Shown: in pieces, positions 27,501 through 34,260 of the stretch
How positions within the stretch are numbered: position 1 is the first letter of the stretch
Layout: every line of letters begins with the position of its first letter
Assembly: GCA_963801055.1 (NCBI GenBank)
Contig: CAWDDE010000001.1
Span: 930,001 to 994,000, forward strand
Reading direction: 5' to 3'
Source of the DNA: DASUPK01 sp963801055
Lineage (GTDB): Bacteria; Actinomycetota; Thermoleophilia; Solirubrobacterales; 70-9
Length of the DNA: 64,000 bases
Notes under the pieces: model-generated
The model's input: the letters and a program-made list of their open reading frames with translations, nothing else
Told to the model about the DNA's origin: nothing
The model's database searches: none
Program-made: the position numbers and the translations under genes

Positions 27501-28094
27501 GAGCTCCTTCGCCGTCCGGACGATCCCCTCGTTGGCCTTGTTCTGCTCGGCGACACCGTTGCGCTGCAGCTCGAAGTAGAGCTGCTCGGGCCCGAACGCC
27601 TGGATCAGGTCGTCGATATGGGCGCGGGCGTCGGCAGGGCGGTCCTCGACCAGGCGGCGACAGAAGCGGGACTGCAGGCAGCCGGTGAGCGCGATCACTC
27701 CCTCGGAGTGAGCCGAGAGGAGCTCCATGTCGACGTTCGCCTTGCCGCGCGAGAAGCCCTCGAGGAAGCCGGCCGAGCTCAGCTTGACCAGGTTCCGGAA
27801 GCCCGCCTCGTTCGAGGCGATCAGGGTGAGATGGTTGCGCTCGTACCGGGTCGCCTGGGGCGTCGCGGTGCGGTCGTCGACCAGGTAGGCCTCGAGCCCG
27901 ATGATCGGCTTGATCCCGGCCGCCCTGCACGCCTTGTAATGCTCGACCGAGCCGTTCATCACACCGTGGTCGGTGAGGCCGAGGGCGGGCATGCCGAGCT
28001 CCGCGGCCCGGGCCGCGAGGGCATCGATCTTGCAGGCGCCGTCGAGCAGCGAGTATTCGCTGTGGACGTGCAGGTGGACCGCTCCTGCGCTCAC
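24579..28094 (-). CDS. dnaE: DNA polymerase III alpha subunit
   Basis: Replicative polymerase catalytic subunit, 1171 residues. The N-terminal PHP domain starts VHLHVHSEYSLLDGACKIDA with HGVMNGSVEHYKACRAAGI. The polymerase palm has GVGPGRGSAAGS-like AVGPGRGSAAGSIVAYALEI and the catalytic aspartates in MPDIDIDFSVRGREQVIRY. The (HhH)2 region and a C-terminal OB fold (VTVGGIVTECKRIRTKRGDP) are present. This is the DnaE1 type. An unusual Asn/Gly run (TNGNGNGNGKAE) sits about residues 530-545. The upstream region has two 19-bp direct repeats. Confidence 0.97.
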   Translation of the reverse strand: MSAGAVHLHVHSEYSLLDGACKIDALAARAAELGMPALGLTDHGVMNGSVEHYKACRAAGIKPIIGLEAYLVDDRTATPQATRYERNHLTLIASNEAGFRNLVKLSSAGFLEGFSRGKANVDMELLSAHSEGVIALTGCLQSRFCRRLVEDRPADARAHIDDLIQAFGPEQLYFELQRNGVAEQNKANEGIVRTAKELGRPLVATADVHYLRREDYDSHAALLCVQTKSTIEQPKLRFDTNEFYLKSPDEMAESFSDMPEAVASTLEIAERCDVEMQLGQLLLPRFPTPEGTEPGEMLRDLAKKGLLHRYGDPTPGAALERLDFELDVISNMGFESYFLIVWDFVSYAKEKGIAVGPGRGSAAGSIVAYALEITDIDPLANDLLFERFLNPGRKSMPDIDIDFSVRGREQVIRYVADKYGRECVAQIITFGKMAPRAATRDAARVLGYDYASGDRLAKQIPEPILGRNPSFEECLKPGEELKRTYDSDPDARRILDTAQGLEGIVRNHSIHAAAVVIADRPLQEIVPLQLAEDRGATNGNGNGNGKAERAYKTVTQYSMGPIEEIGLLKMDFLGLRNLDVIEDAVAIIERSRGERIDIKDITLDDARTYEMLARGDSIGVFQFESDGMRDALRTVRPTDFQDLVALVALYRPGAMRYIGDYARGKREPSSVGYRDPRLRPITESTYGCVIYQEQLMEIAKQMAGFTPAEADDLRKAVGKKKRDLMATMKDKFLEGLSASNTDRRVAQDLWSLMEAAADYSFNRSHAACYALIAYRTAWLRANYAAEYMAALISTVMSTKDKVPFFVNRCDEMGIDVLPPDVNTSDHGFVVSGNSIRFGLDAVKNVGHVAVQAILDARAEGDEFGSIWDFCERVDTRAVNKRAVECLVKCGALDSTGAPRRGMLEALPAATAFGQRSQEDSRMGQSSIFDLGGGAEEAGPTRSHHAPIATEEFDQRELLRLEKETLGTYLSSHPLAEVKEALRARVDCPLSGLESKADGSIVTVGGIVTECKRIRTKRGDPMMFATLDDVEGQVEMLILGQVFADAGDEVVVDAVLVVRGRLDHKERGDSKLLVQEIEVFRPSEDEVAKARAARDLGPVLLKIDAARFGASLIEELKAIFEHFPGDSEVLLEMETRQGSRRLRFGSDYRVRPSAALDAELDALLGAGSRAAA

Positions 28095-28143
28095 CCAGCC
28101 ATCCTCGCAAGCGAGGTGGATGCCACAGAGGTGCTACAGAGTT

Positions 28144-28195
28144 GTGAACACGCTATTTACGAGACGCCCTTCGGGAGTGAACTCGCTGCTTACGG
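28144..28195. promoter_or_regulatory. Paired direct repeats in the dnaE/phosphatase divergent promoter
   Basis: Two imperfect 19-bp copies, GTGAACACGCTATTTACGA (28144-28162) and GTGAACTCGCTGCTTACGG (28177-28195), match at 15 of 19 positions and start 33 bp apart. That is about three helical turns, placing them on the same face of the DNA. They lie midway between the dnaE start (28094) and the phosphatase start (28228). They look like an operator pair; the regulator is unknown. Confidence 0.45.
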
Positions 28196-28227
28196 ATGCG
28201 GTTGTCGGGACTCGCTAGGTTGGCGCC

Positions 28228-28665
28228 ATGATCTGGCTGCTCAGGCATGGAGATGCTGAGGCTGGCGACGGCAAGCCCGACGCCGACCGAGACCTCACCG
28301 AGAAGGGCGAGCGACAGTCGAGCGACGCCGGCAAGGCGCTGAAGGCGCTCGGGGTACAGCTCGACGTCTGCCTGACAAGCCCGAAGGTGCGGGCGAAGCG
28401 GACCGCCGAGCTTGCCTGCGCCGAACTCGGCGTGCCGGTGGAGGAGGAGGACCGGCTGGCCGGAGGCGACTTCGACCCGCTGGAGCTGGCGGCCGGTCGC
28501 GGCGAGGTGATGCTGGTCGGCCACGAGCCCGACTTCTCACAGGCCGTCGCCCTGGCTACCGGGTCCCGGGTGAAGATGAAGAAGGGTGGCATCGCCGCGA
28601 TCGACGACCATCTCCTCCACGCGCTCCTGCGCCCGAAGGAGCTGAAGCGGATCGCCGCCGACTGA
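28228..28665 (+). CDS. SixA-like phosphohistidine phosphatase
   Basis: 145-residue histidine phosphatase. MIWLLRHGDAEAGDGKPDADR carries the catalytic RHG, LDVCLTSPKVRAKRTAELA the second Arg, and VMLVGHEPDFSQAVALATGS the second His. Length and spacing match SixA, which removes phosphate from phosphohistidine proteins. No partner phosphotransfer protein is nearby. It is divergent from dnaE across the paired repeats and ends at the first base pairs of an 80-bp tandem repeat. Confidence 0.85.
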   Translation: MIWLLRHGDAEAGDGKPDADRDLTEKGERQSSDAGKALKALGVQLDVCLTSPKVRAKRTAELACAELGVPVEEEDRLAGGDFDPLELAAGRGEVMLVGHEPDFSQAVALATGSRVKMKKGGIAAIDDHLLHALLRPKELKRIAAD

Positions 28666-28823
28666 CGCCGCGGACCCCGCGCTCGGCGGTTTATCGGCAT
28701 AGAGGGTCGAAGAGGAGCCCAGCGTGGGCGCAGAGCTTCCTCGGACGCCGCGGTCCCCGCGCTCGGCGGTTTATCGGCATAGAGGGTGGAAAAGGCGCCC
28801 AGCGTGGGCGCAGAGCTTCCTCG
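28664..28823. repeat. Two tandem 80-bp direct repeats in a convergent intergenic region
   Basis: Unit 1 is 28664-28743 and unit 2 is 28744-28823. They start with GACGCCGCGG and share CGCGCTCGGCGGTTTATCGG and AGCGTGGGCGCAGAGCTTCC. They differ at about five positions, mainly in the GTCGAAGAGGAGCCC / GTGGAAAAGGCGCCC part. Each unit holds a short hairpin; in unit 2 it is GCGCCCA-GCG-TGGGCGC. The first unit begins inside the phosphatase stop codon. This may be a duplicated terminator. Confidence 0.8.
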
Positions 28824-28831
28824 CCTAGGCG

Positions 28832-29893
28832 CTAGGCGCAGGACCAGGCGCTCGGGCCGGAGGCGCGCCAGATCTCCCCTGCAATCCGATCCTGCTCGGC
28901 CTTGGATCCGTCCTGCGGCGCGCCCTCGCCGCCGTAGGCACGCCAGGTCGAGGGCAGGATCTGGTAGGCGCCGCCCGCCCCGCTCGAGGCGTTGTAGGCG
29001 TTGTAGTTGCCACCCGACTCGCACATGACGATGTAAGTCGGGATCGCGTAGGGGCCGCCCAGATAGGCGGGCGCAGCGGAGCCGGCCTGCTGCTGGGCGG
29101 CCTGCTGCTGGGCGGCCTCTTGCTCGGCGACCTGCTGCTCGAGCTGGGCGACCTGGCCCTGGGCCTGGGAGAGGGACGCCTGGGTCGACGCCCGCGCATC
29201 CGCCACGGCTGCGGCGGCCTGGGTGGCGGCCTGCTGGCTCGCCACCAGGCTGGCCCTGGCGGAGCTGAGCTGCTGGGCCTGCGCGTCGACCTGCTGCTTC
29301 AGGTCGGCGACCTCGTGGACATGGCCGGCCACCTGGTCGCGCAGGGCTGCCACCCGGTCGGCGACTCGCTTGTCCGCGTTGTGGAGCGCCTGGAGATAGT
29401 CCGAGCGCGTCGTGAGATCGTCGTAGCCGTCCGAGCTGAGCAGCACGGTGATGTAGTCGGGGGTGTCGCTCTCATAGATCGCGACCAGCCGCTGATCGAG
29501 CGCCTTGACCGCCGCCGCATACTCGGAGCGCAGGCGATCGAGCTTGCGCTCGGCGGCCTCGAGCTGCGTGGCCAGCTCGTCCGAGCGGGCTTGGGCGGTC
29601 TGCACCTGCGCGTTCAGCACCATCGCCCGGGCGCCGGCCTGGTGCGCCTGCTCCGTAAGCGAGGCGATCCGGGTGGTCTGTGCGCTCACCCGATCGGAGA
29701 GCTGCCCGGCGTCCGAGCGAGCCGCATCGATTCGATCCCGCAGTGAGGGATCCGCGGCCCCGGCGAAGCCCACCCCGAGGGCGGCGATCACGGCGGCTGC
29801 GCAGCCGATGCCGAGCGTGGCGCGCCGTCGCTCCGCTGCGCGGCGAAACTGCCTGCTTCGGGTGCTGCCGGAGTATTTATCCGCTGCCGTCAT
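28832..29893 (-). CDS. Rpf-like resuscitation-promoting/transglycosylase protein with coiled-coil
   Basis: 353-residue exported protein. The signal anchor is LGIGCAAAVIAALGVGFAGA, after a basic N terminus. A long coiled coil rich in Gln, Ala and Asp follows (about residues 50-275, ending EAAQQQAAQQQAG). The C-terminal Rpf/lysozyme-like domain is IVMCESGGNYNAYNASSGAG and GAYQILPSTWRAYGGEG, ending IWRASGPSAWSCA; the catalytic Glu is in CESGGN. It would cut peptidoglycan to help growth restart or wall turnover. It is under a ydaO-type riboswitch, so c-di-AMP most likely turns it off, as for rpf genes elsewhere. Confidence 0.88.
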   Translation of the reverse strand: MTAADKYSGSTRSRQFRRAAERRRATLGIGCAAAVIAALGVGFAGAADPSLRDRIDAARSDAGQLSDRVSAQTTRIASLTEQAHQAGARAMVLNAQVQTAQARSDELATQLEAAERKLDRLRSEYAAAVKALDQRLVAIYESDTPDYITVLLSSDGYDDLTTRSDYLQALHNADKRVADRVAALRDQVAGHVHEVADLKQQVDAQAQQLSSARASLVASQQAATQAAAAVADARASTQASLSQAQGQVAQLEQQVAEQEAAQQQAAQQQAGSAAPAYLGGPYAIPTYIVMCESGGNYNAYNASSGAGGAYQILPSTWRAYGGEGAPQDGSKAEQDRIAGEIWRASGPSAWSCA

Positions 29894-29902
29894 CTCCTTC
29901 GA

Positions 29903-30050
29903 TGCCTGCGGGGTTAGCTGACGGGCTCACGCGGAAAGAGACGCGTTACGCCGGAGCTGCATCGCCGGCGATTCGCCCCAACGACATCGGGTCAATGCCG
30001 CCTTTTGGGTCCCCCGCTCCCTGGCGAACCAGGGACTCGGCTCTATCGAG
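29903..30050 (-). promoter_or_regulatory. c-di-AMP (ydaO/yuaA) riboswitch leader
   Basis: The minus strand reads the ydaO landmarks in order: GGTTCGCCAGGGAGCGGGGG then ACCCA, GGCGGCATTGACCC, GGGGCGAATCGCC, and finally CAGCTAACCCCGCAGGCAT followed 2 nt later by GAAGGAG, the ribosome binding site of the rpf-like gene. These are the conserved blocks of the c-di-AMP riboswitch known to sit before rpf genes in actinobacteria. The leader overlaps the 3' part of the LysR reading frame on the same strand. Confidence 0.85.
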
Positions 30051-31087
30051 CCTGGAACCGTAGCGAACGCTCCCATAGGCGCGTCGCACGGGTCGCGCCC
30101 GAACGGAGGCGACTCCGTGCTGCAAGAAATCGTGCAGGGAGGCGGGTTCCCGCTCCGCCCTACGCAGCCACCGGCGAGGCCCCGCACGTCGCGGTAGGCG
30201 CGGCAGACCTCCCGCAGGATGCCCAGCATCTGCTCGGCGGCGGGCGAACGCGCCTCGCTGTCGCGCGTGACCGCCCAGACCCTGCGAATCGGCTGAGCGC
30301 CTCTCACTGCCCGCAGCTCGATGCCGTCGTCCCCGCCGGCGAGCTCGGGAAGGATCGTCACCCCGAGGCCGCCCGCGACAAATCCCTTGAGCACCTGGTA
30401 GTCGTCGCTCTGGAAGCTGATCCGCGGCTCGAAGCCGGCCTCGCGGCAGAGCCCGAGCACCTGGTCGCGACAGGAGCTGGCCTGCTCGCCGCAGAGCCAG
30501 TCCTCGTCGGCGAGATCGGTGATCCGCACCGATTTGGCAGCGGCCAGCGGATGGCCGGGCGGCAGCGCGATCCGCATGGGCTCCTCGTAGACCAGCTCCG
30601 CCTCGACGTCCCGGGTGAAGTCGAGTGGGAAGGCGGGATAGTCGAAGACGACCGCGAGGTCGACGTCGCCCCGCTTCAGCGCGGGAAACGACTCCTCGGG
30701 CTCGTCCTCAGTGAACTCCAGCACGACCCTCGGAAAACGCTGCCGGAACAGGGGGAGCGCCCGGGTCATCAGCGTGGCGCTCGCGGTGGGGAAGCTCGCC
30801 AGGCGGAGCCGCCCGCCCTCGAGCCCGGCGATCTGGGCGAGCTCGCGCTCGGCTTCCTCGAGGCGGCAGATCACGGCGTCGCCGTGGTCCATCAGCGCCT
30901 CGCCGGCGGCGGTCAGCTTCGGGCCGTCGCTCGTGCGTTCGAGCAACGGGATGCCGACCTCGCGCTCCAGGACGGCGATCTGCTGGCTGACCGCGGACTG
31001 CGAGAGATGGAGGGACTCGGCGGCGCCGGAGAACGAGCCGCGCCCGATCACCTCCCGCAACACCCTGAGCCTCCTCACATCGAGCAT
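29927..31087 (-). CDS. LysR family transcriptional regulator with anomalous C-terminal run-on
   Basis: N-terminal winged helix MLDVRRLRVLREVIGRGSFS, ALHLSQSAVSQ-type AESLHLSQSAVSQQIAVLER, then an effector domain (LRLASFPTASATLMTRALP; VDLAVVFDYPAFP; FVAGGLGVTILPELAGG). Family length is about 300, reached near REVCRAYRDVRGL. The open frame continues another 85 residues of unrelated sequence encoded by the c-di-AMP riboswitch region. Either the natural stop has been lost (or masked by an indel) or the two overlap. Divergent from the 31193 gene. The ligand is unknown. Confidence 0.85.
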   Translation of the reverse strand: MLDVRRLRVLREVIGRGSFSGAAESLHLSQSAVSQQIAVLEREVGIPLLERTSDGPKLTAAGEALMDHGDAVICRLEEAERELAQIAGLEGGRLRLASFPTASATLMTRALPLFRQRFPRVVLEFTEDEPEESFPALKRGDVDLAVVFDYPAFPLDFTRDVEAELVYEEPMRIALPPGHPLAAAKSVRITDLADEDWLCGEQASSCRDQVLGLCREAGFEPRISFQSDDYQVLKGFVAGGLGVTILPELAGGDDGIELRAVRGAQPIRRVWAVTRDSEARSPAAEQMLGILREVCRAYRDVRGLAGGCVGRSGNPPPCTISCSTESPPFGRDPCDAPMGAFATVPGSIEPSPWFARERGTQKAALTRCRWGESPAMQLRRNASLSA

Positions 31088-31192
31088 AAGTGAAACTTAT
31101 CAGGCTGAGAAGGAATCCATGTTGCGCTGATACCTCACGTGCGGGACGATCGAGACGTTCCATTCCCGAACCGACTGAAGAGGGGACGCGAG

Positions 31193-31516
31193 ATGGTCGA
31201 CAACGCCGCGATCGAGATCAGATTGCTCGGCGCCGAGGACTATCCGGACGTGGGGCGTCTCGCCGAGCTCGACACCGCCGAGGTGCCGCCCGCACCGCTG
31301 CTCGGCGGAGTCGTCGGGGGCCGCCTGGTGGCCGCCCACTCGCTGGCGACGGGCGAATCGATCGCGGACCCCTTCTCCCCCACCGCTGATATCGGGGTCC
31401 TGCTCGCCCAACGGGCCCGTCAGCTGCGCGGCAGCGACCGAAGCCGAGGGCTCCTCAGGCGCCTTCGGCGGCCGTACGGCAGTGAGGTTGCGACCGCGCC
31501 CGATCTCGCCCCATGA
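31193..31516 (+). CDS. Short GNAT-like hypothetical protein
   Basis: 107 residues from ATG at 31193, with GAGGGGACGCG upstream. IEIRLLGAEDYPDVGRLAEL, then PLLGGVVGGRLVAAHSLATG and IADPFSPTADIGVLLAQRAR, follow the first half of GNAT acetyltransferase folds. The acetyl-CoA loop (R/QxxGxG/A) is missing. This shortened version recurs in related actinobacteria and is probably not an acetyltransferase. It starts 106 bp from the divergent LysR gene and could be its target. Confidence 0.55.
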   Translation: MVDNAAIEIRLLGAEDYPDVGRLAELDTAEVPPAPLLGGVVGGRLVAAHSLATGESIADPFSPTADIGVLLAQRARQLRGSDRSRGLLRRLRRPYGSEVATAPDLAP

Positions 31517-31569
31517 GTTCTCGAGCGGTGACCGGTCTTACCGAAACAAAGCAATCGCGAGGAGGACCA

Positions 31570-31797
31570 ATGGAGGCACACGCGGGAACAATCAGGATCG
31601 ATCAGCTTCGAGAGGCAGACCCGCGCGAGGCCATCCGAACCCCGGTGCGCCCCCCCGAAGTCGGGACCGCTCCGGTCGAGAAGGCCGCCAAGCGGCCGCG
31701 TTTCTTCCGCAAGCGCGCCTGGGCCGATGACCCGCGGCCGCGCTCGATCCCCGGCTCGGATCACAGCCTGCTGATCCCGCCGCTGAAGGCCTACTGA
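31570..31797 (+). CDS. Small basic hypothetical protein
   Basis: 75 residues MEAHAGTIRIDQLREADPRE..., with a perfect GGAGGA four bases before the ATG at 31570. That makes this start better than the in-frame ATG at 31513, which overlaps the preceding gene. It is rich in Pro, Arg and Lys (KAAKRPRFFRKRAWADDPRP) and ends HSLLIPPLKAY. No domain or membrane segment. Likely cotranscribed with the GNAT-like gene 53 bp upstream. Function unknown. Confidence 0.5.
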   Translation: MEAHAGTIRIDQLREADPREAIRTPVRPPEVGTAPVEKAAKRPRFFRKRAWADDPRPRSIPGSDHSLLIPPLKAY

Positions 31798-31802
31798 GGC
31801 GC

Positions 31803-31964
31803 CTAGCTGCTCTCCTCTTCGCCACCTCGGCTCGCCAGGTATGCGCCGACGCCCAGGGCGGCCAGCACCGCGCCCGCACCGGCGGCCATGCGGATTTCCC
31901 GCCCGTAGCGCCAGCGGACGAAGCCGACCACCAGCCGGCCGATCAGCTCATAGATCCAACTCAT
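31803..31964 (-). CDS. Small membrane protein translationally coupled to argG
   Basis: 53 residues MSWIYELIGRLVVGFVRWRY..., with a hydrophobic segment AGAGAVLAALGVGAYLASRG and an acidic end EEESS. The ATG at 31964 overlaps the argG stop (GAATGA), and an AAAGGAGG motif lies 8 bp before it inside the argG end. Start, Shine-Dalgarno and overlap make it a convincing small gene. It has one clear transmembrane helix and perhaps an N-terminal amphipathic one. Role unknown. Confidence 0.6.
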   Translation of the reverse strand: MSWIYELIGRLVVGFVRWRYGREIRMAAGAGAVLAALGVGAYLASRGGEEESS

Positions 31965-33220
31965 TCCTCGGCCTCCTTTCGAATTCTGTGGGCGAGCCGG
32001 CTCTGCAGCGTGAAAAGCTCGATGAACCCGGGGCTCGCGTGCTGTGAGAACTCTCCCCCAGATTCGCCGAAAGATGCAAGCGAGCGGTCATACAGCGCGA
32101 ACGGCGAGCTGCGTCGGACCGGGGTGACCGTCCCGCGATAGAGCCTGAGCGCCACCTCACCGGTGACGAACTCGTTCACGGCGTCCATGTAGGCGTCGAG
32201 GTCACCGCGCAGCGGCTCGAGCCACAGCCCCGCATAGCAGAGGTACGCCCACTGGCTCTCGAGCGCTCCCTTGAAGTTGTTCTGGTGGATGGTGCAAACG
32301 AGCTTCTCGAGCTCGCGGTGCGCCGCGAGGATGACCGCGGCGGCCGGCACCTCGTAGAGGTCGCGGACCTTGAGCCCCACCACTCGGTCCTCGATGTGGT
32401 CGACGATACCTACGCCGTGGCGCGCCCCGATCTCGGCCACCCGCTCGAGGAGCTCCACGAGCCCGAGCGCATCGCCGTCGAGTGAGACCGGGCGGCCGCG
32501 CTCGAATCCGACCGTGACGGTCTGCGGCTCATTCGGAGCATCCTCGGGCCGGGTAACCAATTGGAGGACGTCATCGGGTGCGGCTGCCTCGAGGTCCTCG
32601 ATCGTCCGTCCCTCGGAGGAGCGGCCCCAGAGGTTGTCGTCGATCGAGTAAGGGGAGACCTCTGTGCCGCCCTTGACCGGAATGCCCTTTTCCCGCGCGT
32701 AGGCGAGCTCCTCCTCACGCCCCATCTGCCACTCGCGGACCGGGGCGAGGATCCGCAGCTTCGGATCGAGCGTCGCGATCGTCGCCTCGATGCGCACCTG
32801 GTCGTTCCCCTTGCCGGTGCAGCCGTGCGCGATCGTGTCGCATCCGTGCTCGCGGGCGGCCTCCACAGCGAGCTTGCCGATCAGCGGACGGCCGAGGGCC
32901 GTGAACAGGGGATAGCCGCCGCCGTAGAGCGCGTTTGCCTTGATCGCCCGTAGGACGTAGTCGTTGGCGAACTCCTCGCGTGCGTCGACCAGCACCGTCT
33001 CCACCGCGCCCAGCTGCTTCGCCTTGCCGGTGACGGCGTTCCAATCCTCCCCCGGCTGCCCGAGGTCGACCGTGAGCGTGACGATCTCGGCGCCATAGCG
33101 CTCCTGGATCCACTTCAGCATCACGCTCGTGTCGAGCCCGCCCGAGTAGAGCAGGAGCACGCGGCCGACCTGGGCCGGGTCGGCCTGGTACGACGCGATT
33201 CGAGGTGCCTCTGCGGCCAT
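31961..33220 (-). CDS. argG: Argininosuccinate synthase
   Basis: ATP-dependent joining of citrulline and aspartate, the seventh step of arginine synthesis. 419 residues. The PP-loop is VLLLYSGGLDTSVMLKWIQE; other motifs are IAHGCTGKGNDQVRIE, KGGTEVSPYSIDDNLWGRSS and EGRTIEDLEAAAPDDV. The protein is slightly longer than the 400-residue norm at both ends. It lies on the same strand as argCJBD but is separated from them by a plus-strand sortase gene and a small membrane gene. No argF, argH or argR is visible in the window. Confidence 0.96.
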   Translation of the reverse strand: MAAEAPRIASYQADPAQVGRVLLLYSGGLDTSVMLKWIQERYGAEIVTLTVDLGQPGEDWNAVTGKAKQLGAVETVLVDAREEFANDYVLRAIKANALYGGGYPLFTALGRPLIGKLAVEAAREHGCDTIAHGCTGKGNDQVRIEATIATLDPKLRILAPVREWQMGREEELAYAREKGIPVKGGTEVSPYSIDDNLWGRSSEGRTIEDLEAAAPDDVLQLVTRPEDAPNEPQTVTVGFERGRPVSLDGDALGLVELLERVAEIGARHGVGIVDHIEDRVVGLKVRDLYEVPAAAVILAAHRELEKLVCTIHQNNFKGALESQWAYLCYAGLWLEPLRGDLDAYMDAVNEFVTGEVALRLYRGTVTPVRRSSPFALYDRSLASFGESGGEFSQHASPGFIELFTLQSRLAHRIRKEAEE

Positions 33221-33273
33221 AGAGCGGGGAAGTGTGGCGTGTTTGTTCAGGCCCCGCTGAGAGAATCCCGGCG

Positions 33274-33974
33274 GTGCAGCGGGGGATACGCATCCTCTCG
33301 ATCATGCTGATCACGGCGGGGATCGTCGTCCTCGCCGACGCCGGACTGACCCTGGTCTGGCAGGAGCCGCTCTCCGCCGCCTACGGCTCCCTCGAGCAGA
33401 GCCAGGCCGAGGATCAGCTCAACGACCTCGAGTCGCAGTACCCGAGCGCCGCGGACCTGGCAGCGATCGCCGGTGTCCAGGGCGAGGCGGCGAAGGCGCG
33501 AGATCCTCGCCGGCCGCTTCGAGCCCCACCTGCAGGAGGGCCACGCCATCGGGCGGATCAAGATCGACCGCATCGGCCTCGACATCGTCGTCGTGCAGGG
33601 CACAGACACCGCCTCGCTGCAGAAGGGCCCCGGCCACTACAAGGCGACCCCGCTGCCGGGCCAGCCGGGCACGGTCGCGATCGCCGGCCACCGGACGACC
33701 TATCTGGCGCCGTTTCGCCACATCGACCAGATCGAGGACGGCGACGAGGTGCGGATCGAGATGCCCTATGCCGCCTTCACCTACGCGGTGCGAGAGGCAC
33801 GAGGTCGTTGACCCCAGCGACGTTGGGATCCTCAAGCCCGTCGGCTTCGATCAGCTGGTGCTGACCGCCTGCCACCCGCCCTACAGCGCGGCGCACCGCT
33901 TCGCGGTCTTCGCGCGGCTTTCGCGAATCGACCTGTTCGCGATCAGCGGCGAGGGCCGCTGGCCCGCCCCCTAG
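33274..33974 (+). CDS. Class E-like sortase, interrupted by two apparent frameshifts
   Basis: A transpeptidase that would anchor surface proteins. Start GTG at 33274, with an N-terminal membrane helix (ILSIMLITAGIVVLADAGLTL). Three frames must be joined. Frame 1 runs to GEAAKAR near 33503; frame 2 carries ILAGRFEPHLQEGHAIGRI, the catalytic His in VAIAGHRTTYLAPF and the middle strands; frame 3 starts near 33797 with HEVVDPSDVGILKP. The third frame has the catalytic Cys and Arg in LTACHPPYSAAHRFAVFARL. Both shifts are one or two bases (GAGATCC; GAGAGGCACG) and compensate each other. All three catalytic residues survive, so sequencing indels are as likely as real decay. Confidence 0.75.
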
Positions 33975-33992
33975 GGCCCGCCGGGTCTGCGG

Positions 33993-34250
33993 CTAGAGGC
34001 CGCCCGAGCCGCTGCCCGGCGTCGTCGTGTCGTTCGGGCTGGGGACGGGAAGGCCGCCATTCGGGGCGGTGGCGGTCTCGGTGGTCGTCGTCTCGGTCGT
34101 GGTGGAGCGGGTCGGCACGGAGATCGACTCGGGCGGGACCGTCGTGGTGGTGGTCTTCGAGTTGTCAGCGGCGACGATGATCAGGCCCACCGCGAGCCCG
34201 ATCACCAGGGCGAGCAGGATGCCGATGATCCAGCGCGTCCGCGTGTCCAC
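33993..34250 (-). CDS. Single-helix membrane protein with Thr-rich extracellular tail
   Basis: 85 residues. One transmembrane helix (WIIGILLALVIGLAVGLIIVAA) follows a short basic start, then comes an exported Thr/Pro/Ser-rich tail (TTTTTVPPE; TTTETTTTETATAPNGG). No sortase motif is seen. It lies 10 bp downstream of argD's stop side on the same strand, at the end of the arg block. It could be a stalk or linker protein; function unknown. Confidence 0.55.
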   Translation of the reverse strand: MDTRTRWIIGILLALVIGLAVGLIIVAADNSKTTTTTVPPESISVPTRSTTTETTTTETATAPNGGLPVPSPNDTTTPGSGSGGL

Positions 34251-34260
34251 GGCGACAAGG

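Noticed and set aside
28095..28227. SOS (LexA) box before dnaE
   Set aside because: The GTGAAC repeats are direct, not inverted, and do not fit the palindromic actinobacterial LexA site.
24732..28259. 1175-codon plus-strand open frame
   Set aside because: Exact antisense of dnaE, caused by high GC at third positions.
30245..30275. Possible fourth copy of the 29-bp repeat (CGCTGTCGCGCG in the LysR gene)
   Set aside because: Only 12 bases match and they encode normal LysR sequence (AVTRDSEARS).
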